14,616 bases of DNA from Limosilactobacillus antri DSM 16041 (GTDB taxonomy: Bacteria > Bacillota > Bacilli > Lactobacillales > Lactobacillaceae): assembly GCF_000160835.1 (NCBI RefSeq), contig NZ_GG700733.1, positions 59,449-74,064 of the forward strand. Reading direction: 5' to 3'. The notes under the pieces are model-generated. The model searched no databases. It saw only the letters and a list, made by a program, of their open reading frames with translations, and was not told the origin of the DNA. Of the stretch, positions 1 to 6,852 are shown piece by piece. Both the position numbers and the translations under genes were made by a program. How positions within the stretch are numbered: the first letter of the stretch is position 1; every line of letters begins with the position of its first letter.

Positions 1-24
1 AGGGGGTTATTTCCCACTCTCCCT
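1..24 (-). repeat. Edge of a dispersed repeat, inverted match to the right end
   Basis: Read on the minus strand, this edge contains GAGTGGGAAATAACC (positions 5 to 19). The same 15 bases occur on the plus strand at 14511 to 14525, and flanking bases are partly shared. Both copies point outward from the window. The left copy is cut off by the window edge, so it cannot be said whether the hairpin seen beyond the right copy is also present here. It lies just downstream of the last gene of the operon, a usual place for intergenic repeats. I infer a dispersed element; two partial copies are all that is visible. Confidence 0.5.
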
Positions 25-39
25 ATCTTCATCGCAATC

Positions 40-801
40 TTACCGCCGTTGGGGCCGCCGCCCGCCTGGGTAAATCCCAGAAACGCGGAAACGGTTGCGG
101 AAGTACATATCGCCACCGAAGGCCACCACACCGAAGACGATGTAAACCCAAGCATTGAGCCGGGGGTTAATAATATTTGGCAGCCAACTGGCCAGCATAT
201 AGATCCCTAGCCAGAGGACCAGCCCGCAGACCAGGATTAGGATCCGGGTCGCCAATGGCCGCCGCTTCGTCCGCCCGCGCGGCTGCAGCTGGAGCATAAT
301 GTAGCTGAAGAGGACTCCCCCGATGACCGCCACGAGGACAATCGCGGTAATCCCAGAACTCCCGTACTGCTTCGTCTTGAGAATTTCTGGCGACAGCAGG
401 AACATCAGTCCGTACATAAACGTAAAGATACTGAAGAAAATCAGGGTGTTGTCGATGGACAACAGCTTAAATGACCGCTTGTTATCTACCGGTTCATCCT
501 TTGGCTTTGGGTTCTTCAATTCCTTCGCGTACTCCGTCGGCGTGCCAAACAGGGCCTTGGCAGTCTGCCCCTGTTTTTGACCAGCCTGGAGCTTAGTGAC
601 CGTTTCAGTAATCATCGCGTCCCGCTTGTCCTTAGCGATCCCCAGCCGGTCCAGCTGCTTGTTTAACTGATAAATAAATTCCTCGTTTTTCCGGGTTAGG
701 CCGTAGTTTGCAAAAGCATTGCCGCTTTCCTGGCGTTGGGCTTTCTCATGCTGCTTTTGCCGTTGGCCGGCCTGCGCATTTCGTGGTTGTTCCTCGCTCA
801 A
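40..801 (-). CDS. DUF1129 family membrane protein
   Basis: The 253-residue product has a basic, Gln-rich N-terminus (about 1 to 30), then a helical cytoplasmic domain (about 35 to 95, containing NEEFIYQLNKQLDRLGIAK) and four hydrophobic segments (about 118 to 136, 149 to 170, 186 to 206, 218 to 234), ending in an Arg/Gly-rich tail. This layout fits the DUF1129 proteins of lactobacilli, commonly found next to ychF; their function is not known. The start is TTG, chosen because AGGAG sits seven bases upstream and no better ATG exists. It is the last gene of the rsmG-noc-parAB-ychF run, 45 bases after ychF, so it is probably co-transcribed. The family call is from pattern recognition, not a profile search. 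Confidence 0.75.
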   Translation of the reverse strand: MSEEQPRNAQAGQRQKQHEKAQRQESGNAFANYGLTRKNEEFIYQLNKQLDRLGIAKDKRDAMITETVTKLQAGQKQGQTAKALFGTPTEYAKELKNPKPKDEPVDNKRSFKLLSIDNTLIFFSIFTFMYGLMFLLSPEILKTKQYGSSGITAIVLVAVIGGVLFSYIMLQLQPRGRTKRRPLATRILILVCGLVLWLGIYMLASWLPNIINPRLNAWVYIVFGVVAFGGDMYFRNRFRVSGIYPGGRRPQRR

Positions 802-846
802 TATAAAACTCCTCTCAGCACTTTAGTTGCTTGAATCCTGCGACAG

Positions 847-1944
847 CTAGACGTTGAAGCGGAATTCAACAATGTCGCCGTCCTGCATGACGTAATCTTT
901 TCCTTCCAGCCGCAGCTTGCCGGCTTCCTTGACGGCCGCTTCGGAACCCAGTTGGTCCAGGTCCTCAAAACTCATCACTTCGGCCCGGATAAAGCCTCGT
1001 TCAAAGTCAGAGTGGATAATTCCAGCCGCTTGGGGCGCCTTGGTCCCCTTCCGGTAAGTCCAAGCCCGGGTTTCAGGGCCCCCAGCGGTGAAGAAGGTTT
1101 CCAGGCCGAGGAGCTTATAAGCTGCCCGGATCAACCGGTTCAGGCCCGGCTCGGTAACCCCTTCCATCTCCAGAAAGTCGGCCTTATCGGCATCATCCAT
1201 CTCCGCAATCTGTTCTTCGGCCGCGGCAGCCACCCCGATGACTTCACCGTCACCCTTAACGTGTTCCTTAATTTGGTCCATGTACTTGTTGGCGTCTGGA
1301 TCGGCCATGTCATCTTCCGCAATGTTGGCGACGTACAGTACCGGCTTGCTGGTCAGGAGGAAGAGCCCCTTGACAATCTTCTTTTCGTCGTCGTTAAAGT
1401 CGAGGGACCGCACACTCTGCCCATCTTCCAGCGCTGGCTTGAGCTTGTTTAACACGGCTAATTCAGCCAGGGCGTCCTTATCCCGGCCCTTCGCCGCCCG
1501 TTGAACCTTGGCCAACCGCTTATTAACGGCATCCAAATCGGCCATTACTAATTCCAGGTTAATGGTGTCGATGTCCTCAATCGGGTCGACCTTCCCGGAA
1601 ACACTGGTGATGTCGTCATCATCAAAGGCCCGGACCACGTGAACAATGGCGTCGGTCTGCCGGATATTTTCCAGGAACTTGTTCCCCAGACCTTCACCCT
1701 TGCTGGCCCCCTTGACGATCCCGGCGATGTCGGTAAATTCAAAGGTGGTCGGAACGATCTTCTTGGCCGGGATCAGTTCTTGGATCCGGTCCAGCCGCTT
1801 GTCTGGCACTTCCACCATCCCCACGTTCGGGTCAATCGTCGCAAAGGGGTAGTTCGCCATCTCGGCGCCCGCCTTCGTAATCGCGTTGAACAACGTTGAC
1901 TTGCCGACGTTTGGCAAGCCGACAATTCCTGCAGTTAATGACAT
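847..1944 (-). CDS. ychF: YchF/OLA1-type ATPase of the Obg/TRAFAC class
   Basis: The 365-residue protein has the usual length of YchF. The P-loop GLPNVGKS is at residues 9 to 16 and the G3 motif DIAG at 72 to 75. The G4 position reads NIAE (207 to 210) rather than NKxD, the change that makes YchF/OLA1 prefer ATP over GTP. A coiled region follows the first half of the G domain (about 130 to 190), and the C-terminal TGS-like domain ends in MQDGDIVEFRFNV. Family members associate with ribosomes and influence stress responses and translation; the exact role is unsettled. The ATG is preceded by a long purine tract (AAAGGAAAGTGAAG). It lies 49 bases after the DUF951 gene, with no terminator between them. 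Confidence 0.95.
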   Translation of the reverse strand: MSLTAGIVGLPNVGKSTLFNAITKAGAEMANYPFATIDPNVGMVEVPDKRLDRIQELIPAKKIVPTTFEFTDIAGIVKGASKGEGLGNKFLENIRQTDAIVHVVRAFDDDDITSVSGKVDPIEDIDTINLELVMADLDAVNKRLAKVQRAAKGRDKDALAELAVLNKLKPALEDGQSVRSLDFNDDEKKIVKGLFLLTSKPVLYVANIAEDDMADPDANKYMDQIKEHVKGDGEVIGVAAAAEEQIAEMDDADKADFLEMEGVTEPGLNRLIRAAYKLLGLETFFTAGGPETRAWTYRKGTKAPQAAGIIHSDFERGFIRAEVMSFEDLDQLGSEAAVKEAGKLRLEGKDYVMQDGDIVEFRFNV

Positions 1945-1993
1945 GAAATCTTCACTTTCCTTTTTAATTTTATTTTGAACTAAGAATACCTAA

Positions 1994-2194
1994 TTATTGG
2001 TTATCCGCCGGTGCTTTTTCAAGGACTTTCTTAAAACCCTTATCAAATTTCTGGCGGGTCATCATCACCACATGGCCGCAGCCCTGGCACTGAATTTTAA
2101 TATCAGCGCCGACCCGGGTAATCAGCCAGCGGTTGGTGCCACAGGGGTGGGCCTTCTTCATCAAAACAACGTCACCCTTATCATAAGCTGCCAT
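1994..2194 (-). CDS. DUF951 small Cys-containing protein
   Basis: This 66-residue protein carries the hallmark of DUF951: HPCGTNRW at 16 to 23, GADIKIQCQGCGH at 29 to 41, and the basic KFDKGFKKVL. Cys18, Cys36, Cys39 and His41 could form a small metal site; that is inference. Family members are short Firmicutes proteins of unknown function, often next to parB and ychF, as here. The ribosome site AGGAGGGAC overlaps the stop codon of parB, and the genes are only 13 bases apart, so translation is probably coupled. The small size and full motif set make this a real gene and not a chance frame. Confidence 0.88.
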   Translation of the reverse strand: MAAYDKGDVVLMKKAHPCGTNRWLITRVGADIKIQCQGCGHVVMMTRQKFDKGFKKVLEKAPADNQ

Positions 2195-2207
2195 GGTTAA
2201 GTCCCTC

Positions 2208-3095
2208 CTAGTCTAATGAAATGTTTAATACTTCCAAAATCCGCGTTAGATCATCATTGGACGTGTACGGAATTTCAATCTTGCCGGCACCACGCTTCCG
2301 GCTTTGGGAAACGGCAACCTTCGCGCCAAACTTGCTCTGCAGCTGGGCTTCCGCCTCCCGCAGATAGACCGGTTTGCGCTGGCCCTTTTTCTGGGCCCGC
2401 TTCTTGCTGGTCCCGTTCATCTGAGCAACAATTTCCTCCAGCTGGCGGACGGTCAGGTTCTTGTCCATTGCCCGCTTAGCCAGGCCAACCAGTTGCTTCT
2501 TATCCTTGAGCCCCAGGATCGTCCGGGCCTGCCCCATCGAGAGCCGGCCCTCGTTTAGGGCGTCCTTAATCAGGGTCGGCAGGCCGAGCAGCCGCAGGTA
2601 GTTGGCGATGTAGGGGCGACTCTTGCCTAGCCGGTTGGCAACCTGGGCCTGGGTCAACGACAGCTTGTCCATCAGCGTCTGGTAGGCCTGGGCCTCTTCC
2701 AACGGGGTCAGGTCTTCCCGTTGCAGATTCTCAAGGACCGCAACCTCCATCATCTGCTCGTCGGTCATGTTCCGCACAATTGCCGGAATCGTCTCCTGCT
2801 GGGCCATTTTCGATGCCCGGAAACGTCGTTCGCCAGCAATCAGCTCATAACGCTCTACCGCCCGGTCCGGCTGCCGCAGGATGATGGGCTGGAAGACCCC
2901 GGTTTCTTTGATTGAATCAGCCAATTCCTGCAGGGCCGCAGAATCAAAGGTCCGCCGCGGCTGGTAGGGGTTCGGGCGAATCAGTGTTAATTTTACGTCC
3001 TGGACCGTCTCACCATTTACTGGCTCTTCAATGGTGTTTTCCTCGAATAGGGCCTCAATCCCGCGACCGAGGCCGCCCGTTTTACGCTTTGCCAT
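2208..3095 (-). CDS. parB: Chromosome-partitioning protein ParB (Spo0J)
   Basis: ParB is a CTP-dependent DNA clamp that loads at parS, spreads, and with ParA and SMC segregates the replication origin. In this 295-residue protein the N-terminal domain holds PNPYQPRRTF (41 to 50), the CTP-binding GERRFR (88 to 93) and ENLQREDL (122 to 129). The helix-turn-helix lies at about 147 to 172 (LTQAQVANRLGKSRPYIANYLRLLGL region), with the SRPYIANYLR form typical of Spo0J and unlike Noc. The C-terminus is a short basic linker and dimerisation domain. The ATG lies inside the end of parA (14-base overlap), indicating translational coupling. No canonical parS (TGTTTCACGTGAAACA) is present in the window. 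Confidence 0.96.
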   Translation of the reverse strand: MAKRKTGGLGRGIEALFEENTIEEPVNGETVQDVKLTLIRPNPYQPRRTFDSAALQELADSIKETGVFQPIILRQPDRAVERYELIAGERRFRASKMAQQETIPAIVRNMTDEQMMEVAVLENLQREDLTPLEEAQAYQTLMDKLSLTQAQVANRLGKSRPYIANYLRLLGLPTLIKDALNEGRLSMGQARTILGLKDKKQLVGLAKRAMDKNLTVRQLEEIVAQMNGTSKKRAQKKGQRKPVYLREAEAQLQSKFGAKVAVSQSRKRGAGKIEIPYTSNDDLTRILEVLNISLD

Positions 3096-3852
3096 TATTC
3101 GCCAACACTTCCTTTGCTAATGCTTGATAAACCGCGGCGCCGGTCGACCGTTTATCATAATCGACAATTGCCAGGCCGTGGCTCGGGGCTTCCGACAGGC
3201 GGACGTTCCGTGGAATGACGGTCTGGTAGACCTGGTCGCCAAAGAACTTCTTGACCTCCGCGTTAACCTGCTGGCCGAGGTTGGTCCGCTTATCGTACAT
3301 CGTCAGGAGGACCCCCTCGATCTTGAGGGCCGGGTTGAAGTGCTTTTGCACCAGCTTGATTGTGTTCAAGAGCTGGCTCAGACCTTCTAGGGCATAGTAC
3401 TCACTCTGGACCGGAATTAAGATGGAGTCGCAGGCGGTAAAAGCATTGATGGTCAACAGGCCCAATGACGGCGGACAGTCAATCAAAATAAAGTCATATT
3501 CCCCCTGGACGTCGCCAAAGGCATCTTTGAGGCGGGTCTCCCGGGCCATCAAGTTGGTCAGCTCAACCTCCGCCCCGGACAGTTCGATCGTGGTCGGCGC
3601 AATGTCCAAACCCGGGTGGCTGGAATGCTGGATGACGTTAGCCAACGGCTCATCATCAATTAAGACGTCGTAAACACTTTTTTCAATATTGCGCTTTTCA
3701 ACCCCTAAGCCGCTGGTGGCGTTTCCCTGGGGGTCAAGGTCAATTAACAACACGTGCTGACCCTGGTCTGCCAGGCAGGCACCCAGGTTAACGCTCGTGG
3801 TGGTTTTGCCGACGCCGCCCTTTTGGTTAGCTAATGCAATTACTGAACCCAT
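3082..3852 (-). CDS. parA: Chromosome-partitioning ATPase ParA (Soj)
   Basis: A 256-residue deviant Walker A ATPase of the ParA/MinD type. The P-loop KGGVGKTT is at residues 11 to 18, with the signature Lys11, and Asp40 follows in LLIDLDPQGN. The Walker B region is FILIDCPPSLG at 121 to 131. The short N-terminus without a DNA-binding extension marks it as chromosomal Soj-type (ParA Ib-like) and not a plasmid ParA with its own helix-turn-helix. It binds DNA non-specifically as an ATP dimer, and ParB stimulates its ATPase. It starts 11 bases after noc, with an AGGAGG whose first bases form the noc stop codon. It overlaps parB by 14 bases. Confidence 0.96.
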   Translation of the reverse strand: MGSVIALANQKGGVGKTTTSVNLGACLADQGQHVLLIDLDPQGNATSGLGVEKRNIEKSVYDVLIDDEPLANVIQHSSHPGLDIAPTTIELSGAEVELTNLMARETRLKDAFGDVQGEYDFILIDCPPSLGLLTINAFTACDSILIPVQSEYYALEGLSQLLNTIKLVQKHFNPALKIEGVLLTMYDKRTNLGQQVNAEVKKFFGDQVYQTVIPRNVRLSEAPSHGLAIVDYDKRSTGAAVYQALAKEVLANNGKA

Positions 3853-3863
3853 TAATCTGCCTC

Positions 3864-4823
3864 CTACTGCTTCTTCGGAATCTCAATCACCAGCTGGTAG
3901 GATTGGTCGTTATCCGACTCCTTAGTCGTGACCTTAAAGCCGCTGTCTGTTGCCAGCTTGATTGACTTCTTAATCGTATTCAACGCTAAACGTGCATCGT
4001 TAATCTGCTTCGCCGGCTTCGTTTGATTTTTCTTGCGCCGGGCCTTCTTCTTGGCCGGTTTCGTTCCCGGAGCCGGAGCAGCTGGCGCTTCCTGCCCGGG
4101 TTCGGCAACCGGAGCGATTGCGGACAGTTCCCGCTGGCGGGCCGCCGCCTTTTGCTTAGCAATTTCCGACGGGAGAGGCCGGCCCAGCAGCCGGGCCACT
4201 TCATCCTCGGTTTGGCGCACCGTCAGCCGGTTGTTGACCACCCGCATCAGCATCGCCCGTTGCTGCTTTTCGTTGAGGTCCAGCAGAGCCCGGCCGTGGC
4301 GCTCAGAAATCCGGTGGTCAAGAATAGCGGTCTGGACCGGCTTAATCAGTTTTAAGAGCCGGAGCTTGTTGGCCACAAAGGACTGGCTCTTCCCCATTCC
4401 CTTCGCGAGGGCCGCCTGGGTCAAGTGGTTGAGGTCCATCAGCCGCCGGTAGGCCTGGGCCTCCTCCACCGAACTCAGCTGGGAGCGTTGGAGGTTTTCC
4501 ACCAGGGCCAGGGAGGCCGCTTCGGAATCACTCATTTTTTCAACGATTGCCGGCGCGGTATCCCATTGCAATAGCTTCATCGCCCGGAAACGCCGCTCCC
4601 CAGCAATAATTTCGTACTTCGCCGGTTCGTATTCCCGAATGACAATCGGCTGAAGCAGGCCGTGTTCATCAATGGTCTGGGCCAGTTCCTGAATGCCTTC
4701 CTTATCAAAGACCTGACGGGGCTGATAACGGTTCGGGACAATCTGGTCGAGCTTGATCTCCACGACCTTCTGCTTGCTGTCATTACTGTCGCTCTTCCCA
4801 AAGTTAAATAATGAAAAAGCCAT
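3864..4823 (-). CDS. noc: Nucleoid occlusion protein Noc (ParB family)
   Basis: Noc is a ParB paralogue that binds its own palindrome, spreads with CTP, and tethers DNA to the membrane to keep the division ring off the nucleoid. Evidence in the 319-residue product: an N-terminal amphipathic stretch MAFSLFNFGK (membrane-targeting in the family), NRYQPRQVFD (31 to 40), GERRFR (75 to 80), ENLQRSQL (109 to 116), and a helix-turn-helix at about 133 to 158 with the Noc-type GKSQSFVANKLRLLKL in place of the Spo0J form. Residues 222 to 272 are a low-complexity Ala/Pro then Lys/Arg linker, so it is longer than B. subtilis Noc (about 283). A perfect Noc-site consensus lies upstream at 5671 to 5684. It starts 16 bases after rsmG behind GAGGAGG. 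Confidence 0.92.
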   Translation of the reverse strand: MAFSLFNFGKSDSNDSKQKVVEIKLDQIVPNRYQPRQVFDKEGIQELAQTIDEHGLLQPIVIREYEPAKYEIIAGERRFRAMKLLQWDTAPAIVEKMSDSEAASLALVENLQRSQLSSVEEAQAYRRLMDLNHLTQAALAKGMGKSQSFVANKLRLLKLIKPVQTAILDHRISERHGRALLDLNEKQQRAMLMRVVNNRLTVRQTEDEVARLLGRPLPSEIAKQKAAARQRELSAIAPVAEPGQEAPAAPAPGTKPAKKKARRKKNQTKPAKQINDARLALNTIKKSIKLATDSGFKVTTKESDNDQSYQLVIEIPKKQ

Positions 4824-4839
4824 CTTTCATCCTCCTCAC

Positions 4840-5565
4840 TTACTGCAACGGTTTTTTATTTGGCAGACCCGGCCGCCGGGGGTACTTCTGCGGAGTTGCC
4901 GCAACTTTATCAATTACGATGATCTTGCGCGGCTCCGCGGTGCCCGGCAGGGTCAGAGCAAATTCCTTCTGCACTTCGCCGCCCAGCTGGCGAATGGCCC
5001 CCTGTGCATCTGCCAGCTCGTCGTCAGCTGCACTCGCCTTATAAGCCAGCAACTCGCCGCCGACCCGGGCCGCTGGCAGGCACAGTTCGCTCAGGACGCT
5101 TAAACGGGCCACAGCCCGGGCCAAAACGAGGTCGTACTGCTCCCGGTGGGGTGACTGTTTCGCCGAAAACGTCTCCGCCCGGTCATGCACCAGGGTAACC
5201 CCGGTTAACCCCAACTGGGCAACCAGTGCCTGCAAAAAGCTGATCCGCTTATTAAGGGAATCAACAATCGTCACCTTGAGTTGGGGAAAGGCGATCTTTA
5301 GCGGAAGGGACGGAAAACCGGCGCCCGCACCAATGTCACACAGGGTCAGCTGCTCGGTTTGCAGGCGCGGCTCCGCCAGGGCCCCCGTGAGTGAATCGTA
5401 AAAGTGCTTAAGGTACACATCATTTTCTTCTGTAATCCGGGTCAAATTCACCTGACGATTGGTAGCCACCAATTGCCGGTAGTAATCAGCAAATTGTTGC
5501 ATCTGCTGGTCGCTAAGGTTAATCCCCCGCTCAGCAAGTGCCTGTTGAAATTGTTCTGGATTCAT
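4840..5565 (-). CDS. rsmG: 16S rRNA (guanine527-N7)-methyltransferase RsmG (GidB)
   Basis: RsmG methylates G527 of 16S rRNA in the small subunit, using S-adenosylmethionine; loss gives low-level streptomycin resistance in several bacteria. The 241 residues match the family length. Visible motifs are NRQVNLTRI (36 to 44), the cofactor loop [16 protein letters not shown] (76 to 91), [11 protein letters not shown] (101 to 111), LARAVA (148 to 153), and the conserved C-terminal [14 protein letters not shown] (227 to 240). It is the first gene of the noc-parAB operon, with GGAG about eleven bases before the ATG. In many Firmicutes mnmE-mnmG lie just upstream; here the upstream gene is a nucleoside hydrolase. 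Confidence 0.96.
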   Translation of the reverse strand: MNPEQFQQALAERGINLSDQQMQQFADYYRQLVATNRQVNLTRITEENDVYLKHFYDSLTGALAEPRLQTEQLTLCDIGAGAGFPSLPLKIAFPQLKVTIVDSLNKRISFLQALVAQLGLTGVTLVHDRAETFSAKQSPHREQYDLVLARAVARLSVLSELCLPAARVGGELLAYKASAADDELADAQGAIRQLGGEVQKEFALTLPGTAEPRKIIVIDKVAATPQKYPRRPGLPNKKPLQ

Positions 5566-5584
5566 TTAAGTAAGCGCTCCTTTT

Positions 5585-5606
5585 CGTGAAACATTTATGT
5601 TTCACG
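5585..5606. promoter_or_regulatory. Perfect 10-bp palindrome in the rsmG leader
   Basis: CGTGAAACAT and ATGTTTCACG are perfect complements separated by TT. The palindrome ends four bases before the rsmG Shine-Dalgarno, so in RNA it would form a hairpin beside the ribosome site. Each arm contains GTGAAACA/TGTTTCAC, which is exactly a half of the ParB site parS, but the halves face the opposite way to a normal parS. It could be an mRNA hairpin, an operator, or a ParB/Noc-related site. Confidence 0.6.
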
Positions 5607-5615
5607 TACCCTTAT

Positions 5616-5644
5616 ACTGTACTCTAAAATCCCCCGCCTTTCAA
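5616..5644 (-). promoter_or_regulatory. Probable promoter of the rsmG-noc-parAB operon
   Basis: On the minus strand, TTGAAA (5639 to 5644) and TACAGT (5616 to 5621) are 17 bases apart. An overlapping TATAAG (5611 to 5616) is an alternative -10 without a well-placed -35. It lies between the upstream terminator at 5687 to 5711 and rsmG, where the operon promoter is expected. Confidence 0.5.
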
Positions 5645-5670
5645 CTGCTTCGCTGGAGATAATCGGTAAT

Positions 5671-5684
5671 ATTTCCCGGGAAAT
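5671..5684. promoter_or_regulatory. Noc-binding site (NBS) consensus palindrome
   Basis: ATTTCCCGGGAAAT is a perfect 14-bp palindrome, extended to 16 bp by flanking T and A, and it equals the consensus published for B. subtilis Noc. It sits about 27 bases upstream of the probable -35 of the operon that encodes Noc. A chance perfect match exactly here is unlikely. I infer that Noc loads here and may also influence its own operon. Confidence 0.8.
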
Positions 5685-5686
5685 AA

Positions 5687-5711
5687 AAAAGATCGGAAGC
5701 CCCAGTCTTTT
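5687..5711 (-). terminator. Intrinsic terminator before the rsmG promoter
   Basis: On the minus strand AAAAGA pairs with UCUUUU, then one mismatch, then UGG with CCG around a short loop, followed by further U residues. It would insulate the rsmG operon from transcription coming from iunH. It is weaker than the one at 5794 to 5835. Confidence 0.55.
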
Positions 5712-5793
5712 AGCTATTTTAATGCCACAATACGGCAGCTGGCTGACGGTTCAAGTGCTGACAACCCGGCGCAACCTCCGTACGCTCCAAAAT

Positions 5794-5835
5794 AAAACGG
5801 CAAAAAATGACTTCTCAGCCAAATTTTGCCGTTTT
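5794..5835 (-). terminator. Terminator after the nucleoside hydrolase gene
   Basis: AAAACGGCAAAA (5794 to 5805) and TTTTGCCGTTTT (5824 to 5835) form a perfect 12-bp stem with an 18-base loop and run into U-rich sequence on the minus strand. It begins 28 bases after the iunH stop. Because of the A/T-rich arms it may work in both directions. Confidence 0.8.
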
Positions 5836-5863
5836 TTCAATCCTTTTCAGGCTTAAATAAGCA

Positions 5864-6772
5864 TTAGTTCATCTTGCTGACTTCGTCCAGGAACCACTTG
5901 TTAAAGTAGTCCGCGTCGATGTCTAAGCAGACTTCCGCGTTGGTCTTGCCGTCATGGTAAGCGGCCCGCACGTCGCCAACCGTAGCACCAATTGCTGGGC
6001 CTTCCGTTTGAACGTCGACCCACATCTTCTTAGTCGTGAATGCTTCTGGGTGGAGCAGGTAGAAGATCGTGTTAACGTCGTGCATTGGGCGGCCCTCATC
6101 GCTCCCGTCGTTGTAGTGAGTGATCAGGGCGTGCAGCATTTCACCGGTCTTGTTCATCTGGCCCAGCTTTTCAATCGTGTCCTTGGTCAGGAGGGCCTTC
6201 AAGGTCACGTCGAGGCCGACCATCACAATCGGAATACCGGAATTGTACATAATCCGCGCCGCGTCCGGGTCAGTAAAGACGTTGAATTCAGCCACGCTGG
6301 TCATGTTACCGCCGGACATGGAGCCACCCATGGCAACGATCCGCTTAATGTGGCTCTTGACTTCTGGGTATTCGCTCAGGAGCAGGGCAATGTTGGTGTA
6401 GGAACCAGTTGGGACCAGGGTAACTTCATCCTCCGCCATGATGGCGTCATGAAGGGCCTCCACCGCCGTCTGCTTGATTGGCTGACCATAGTCAGTGCCG
6501 AAGTCATAACCCGGCATCCCAGATTCACCGTGAATCCGGGCCGCATCTTCAAACGGCTTAATCAGCGGTTGTTCTGCCCCGGCAGCGACCGGAATGTCCT
6601 TGCCAAAGAAGTGAACAATCTTCAAGGCGTTGGCGGTCGTCTTATCAACCGTGACGTTCCCGGCAACGGCCGTCACCAGCTTTAGGTCGATTGACGGGTC
6701 GTTAATCGCCATCGTCAAGGCAGCAGCGTCATCAATTCCCGGATCGGTGTCCATAATAATCTTAGTAGTCAT
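5864..6772 (-). CDS. Ribonucleoside hydrolase, IunH/Rih family
   Basis: The enzyme splits the N-glycosidic bond of nucleosides to give ribose and a free base, in the cytoplasm. The 302-residue length fits the family. The calcium-binding signature DTDPGIDDAA is at 8 to 17, with HGESG at 81 to 85, PTGSYTNIAL at 121 to 130, AMGGSM at 147 to 152, and EFNVFTDPDAA at 162 to 172. The late metal Asp is in MHDVNTI (Asp232), where many relatives read HDP; this slightly unusual form argues against naming a subclass (inosine-uridine, pyrimidine, or RihC). The ATG is preceded by GAGGAGGAA at good spacing. It follows nupC, so imported nucleosides are probably cleaved for base salvage and ribose use. A cre-like site lies just before its ribosome site. 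Confidence 0.92.
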   Translation of the reverse strand: MTTKIIMDTDPGIDDAAALTMAINDPSIDLKLVTAVAGNVTVDKTTANALKIVHFFGKDIPVAAGAEQPLIKPFEDAARIHGESGMPGYDFGTDYGQPIKQTAVEALHDAIMAEDEVTLVPTGSYTNIALLLSEYPEVKSHIKRIVAMGGSMSGGNMTSVAEFNVFTDPDAARIMYNSGIPIVMVGLDVTLKALLTKDTIEKLGQMNKTGEMLHALITHYNDGSDEGRPMHDVNTIFYLLHPEAFTTKKMWVDVQTEGPAIGATVGDVRAAYHDGKTNAEVCLDIDADYFNKWFLDEVSKMN

Positions 6773-6793
6773 TACAAATTCCTCCTCATCGTT

Positions 6794-6807
6794 TGCAAGC
6801 GTTTCCG
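6794..6807. promoter_or_regulatory. cre-like catabolite response site before iunH
   Basis: TGCAAGCGTTTCCG matches the cre consensus TGWAARCGYTWNCW at 12 of 14 positions. It lies between the nupC-iunH intercistronic terminator and the iunH ribosome site, so bound CcpA could act as a roadblock to transcripts entering iunH. It fits sugar-controlled nucleoside use but is untested here. Confidence 0.6.
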
Positions 6808-6821
6808 AAATTTTGGGCTAA

Positions 6822-6847
6822 AAAAAGCAGCCCGGAAGCTGCTTTTT
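6822..6847 (-). terminator. Intercistronic terminator between nupC and iunH
   Basis: AAAAAGCAGC and GCTGCTTTTT pair perfectly with a 6-base loop, and on the minus strand the stem is followed by seven U residues (6820 to 6826). It starts six bases after the nupC stop. Only about 35 bases lie between it and the iunH ribosome site, with no clear promoter, so iunH expression likely depends on read-through. Confidence 0.8.
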
Positions 6848-6852
6848 AATTT

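Noticed and set aside
952..1452. 166-codon plus-strand frame opposite ychF
   Set aside because: Antisense shadow of a well-conserved gene; the product has no recognisable motif and no good ribosome site. The same holds for the other plus-strand frames opposite the permeases, glnQ and rsmG.
1633..1648. CACGTG-centred string resembling parS inside ychF
   Set aside because: The outer bases do not match (about 10 of 16), and it is explained by coding sequence.
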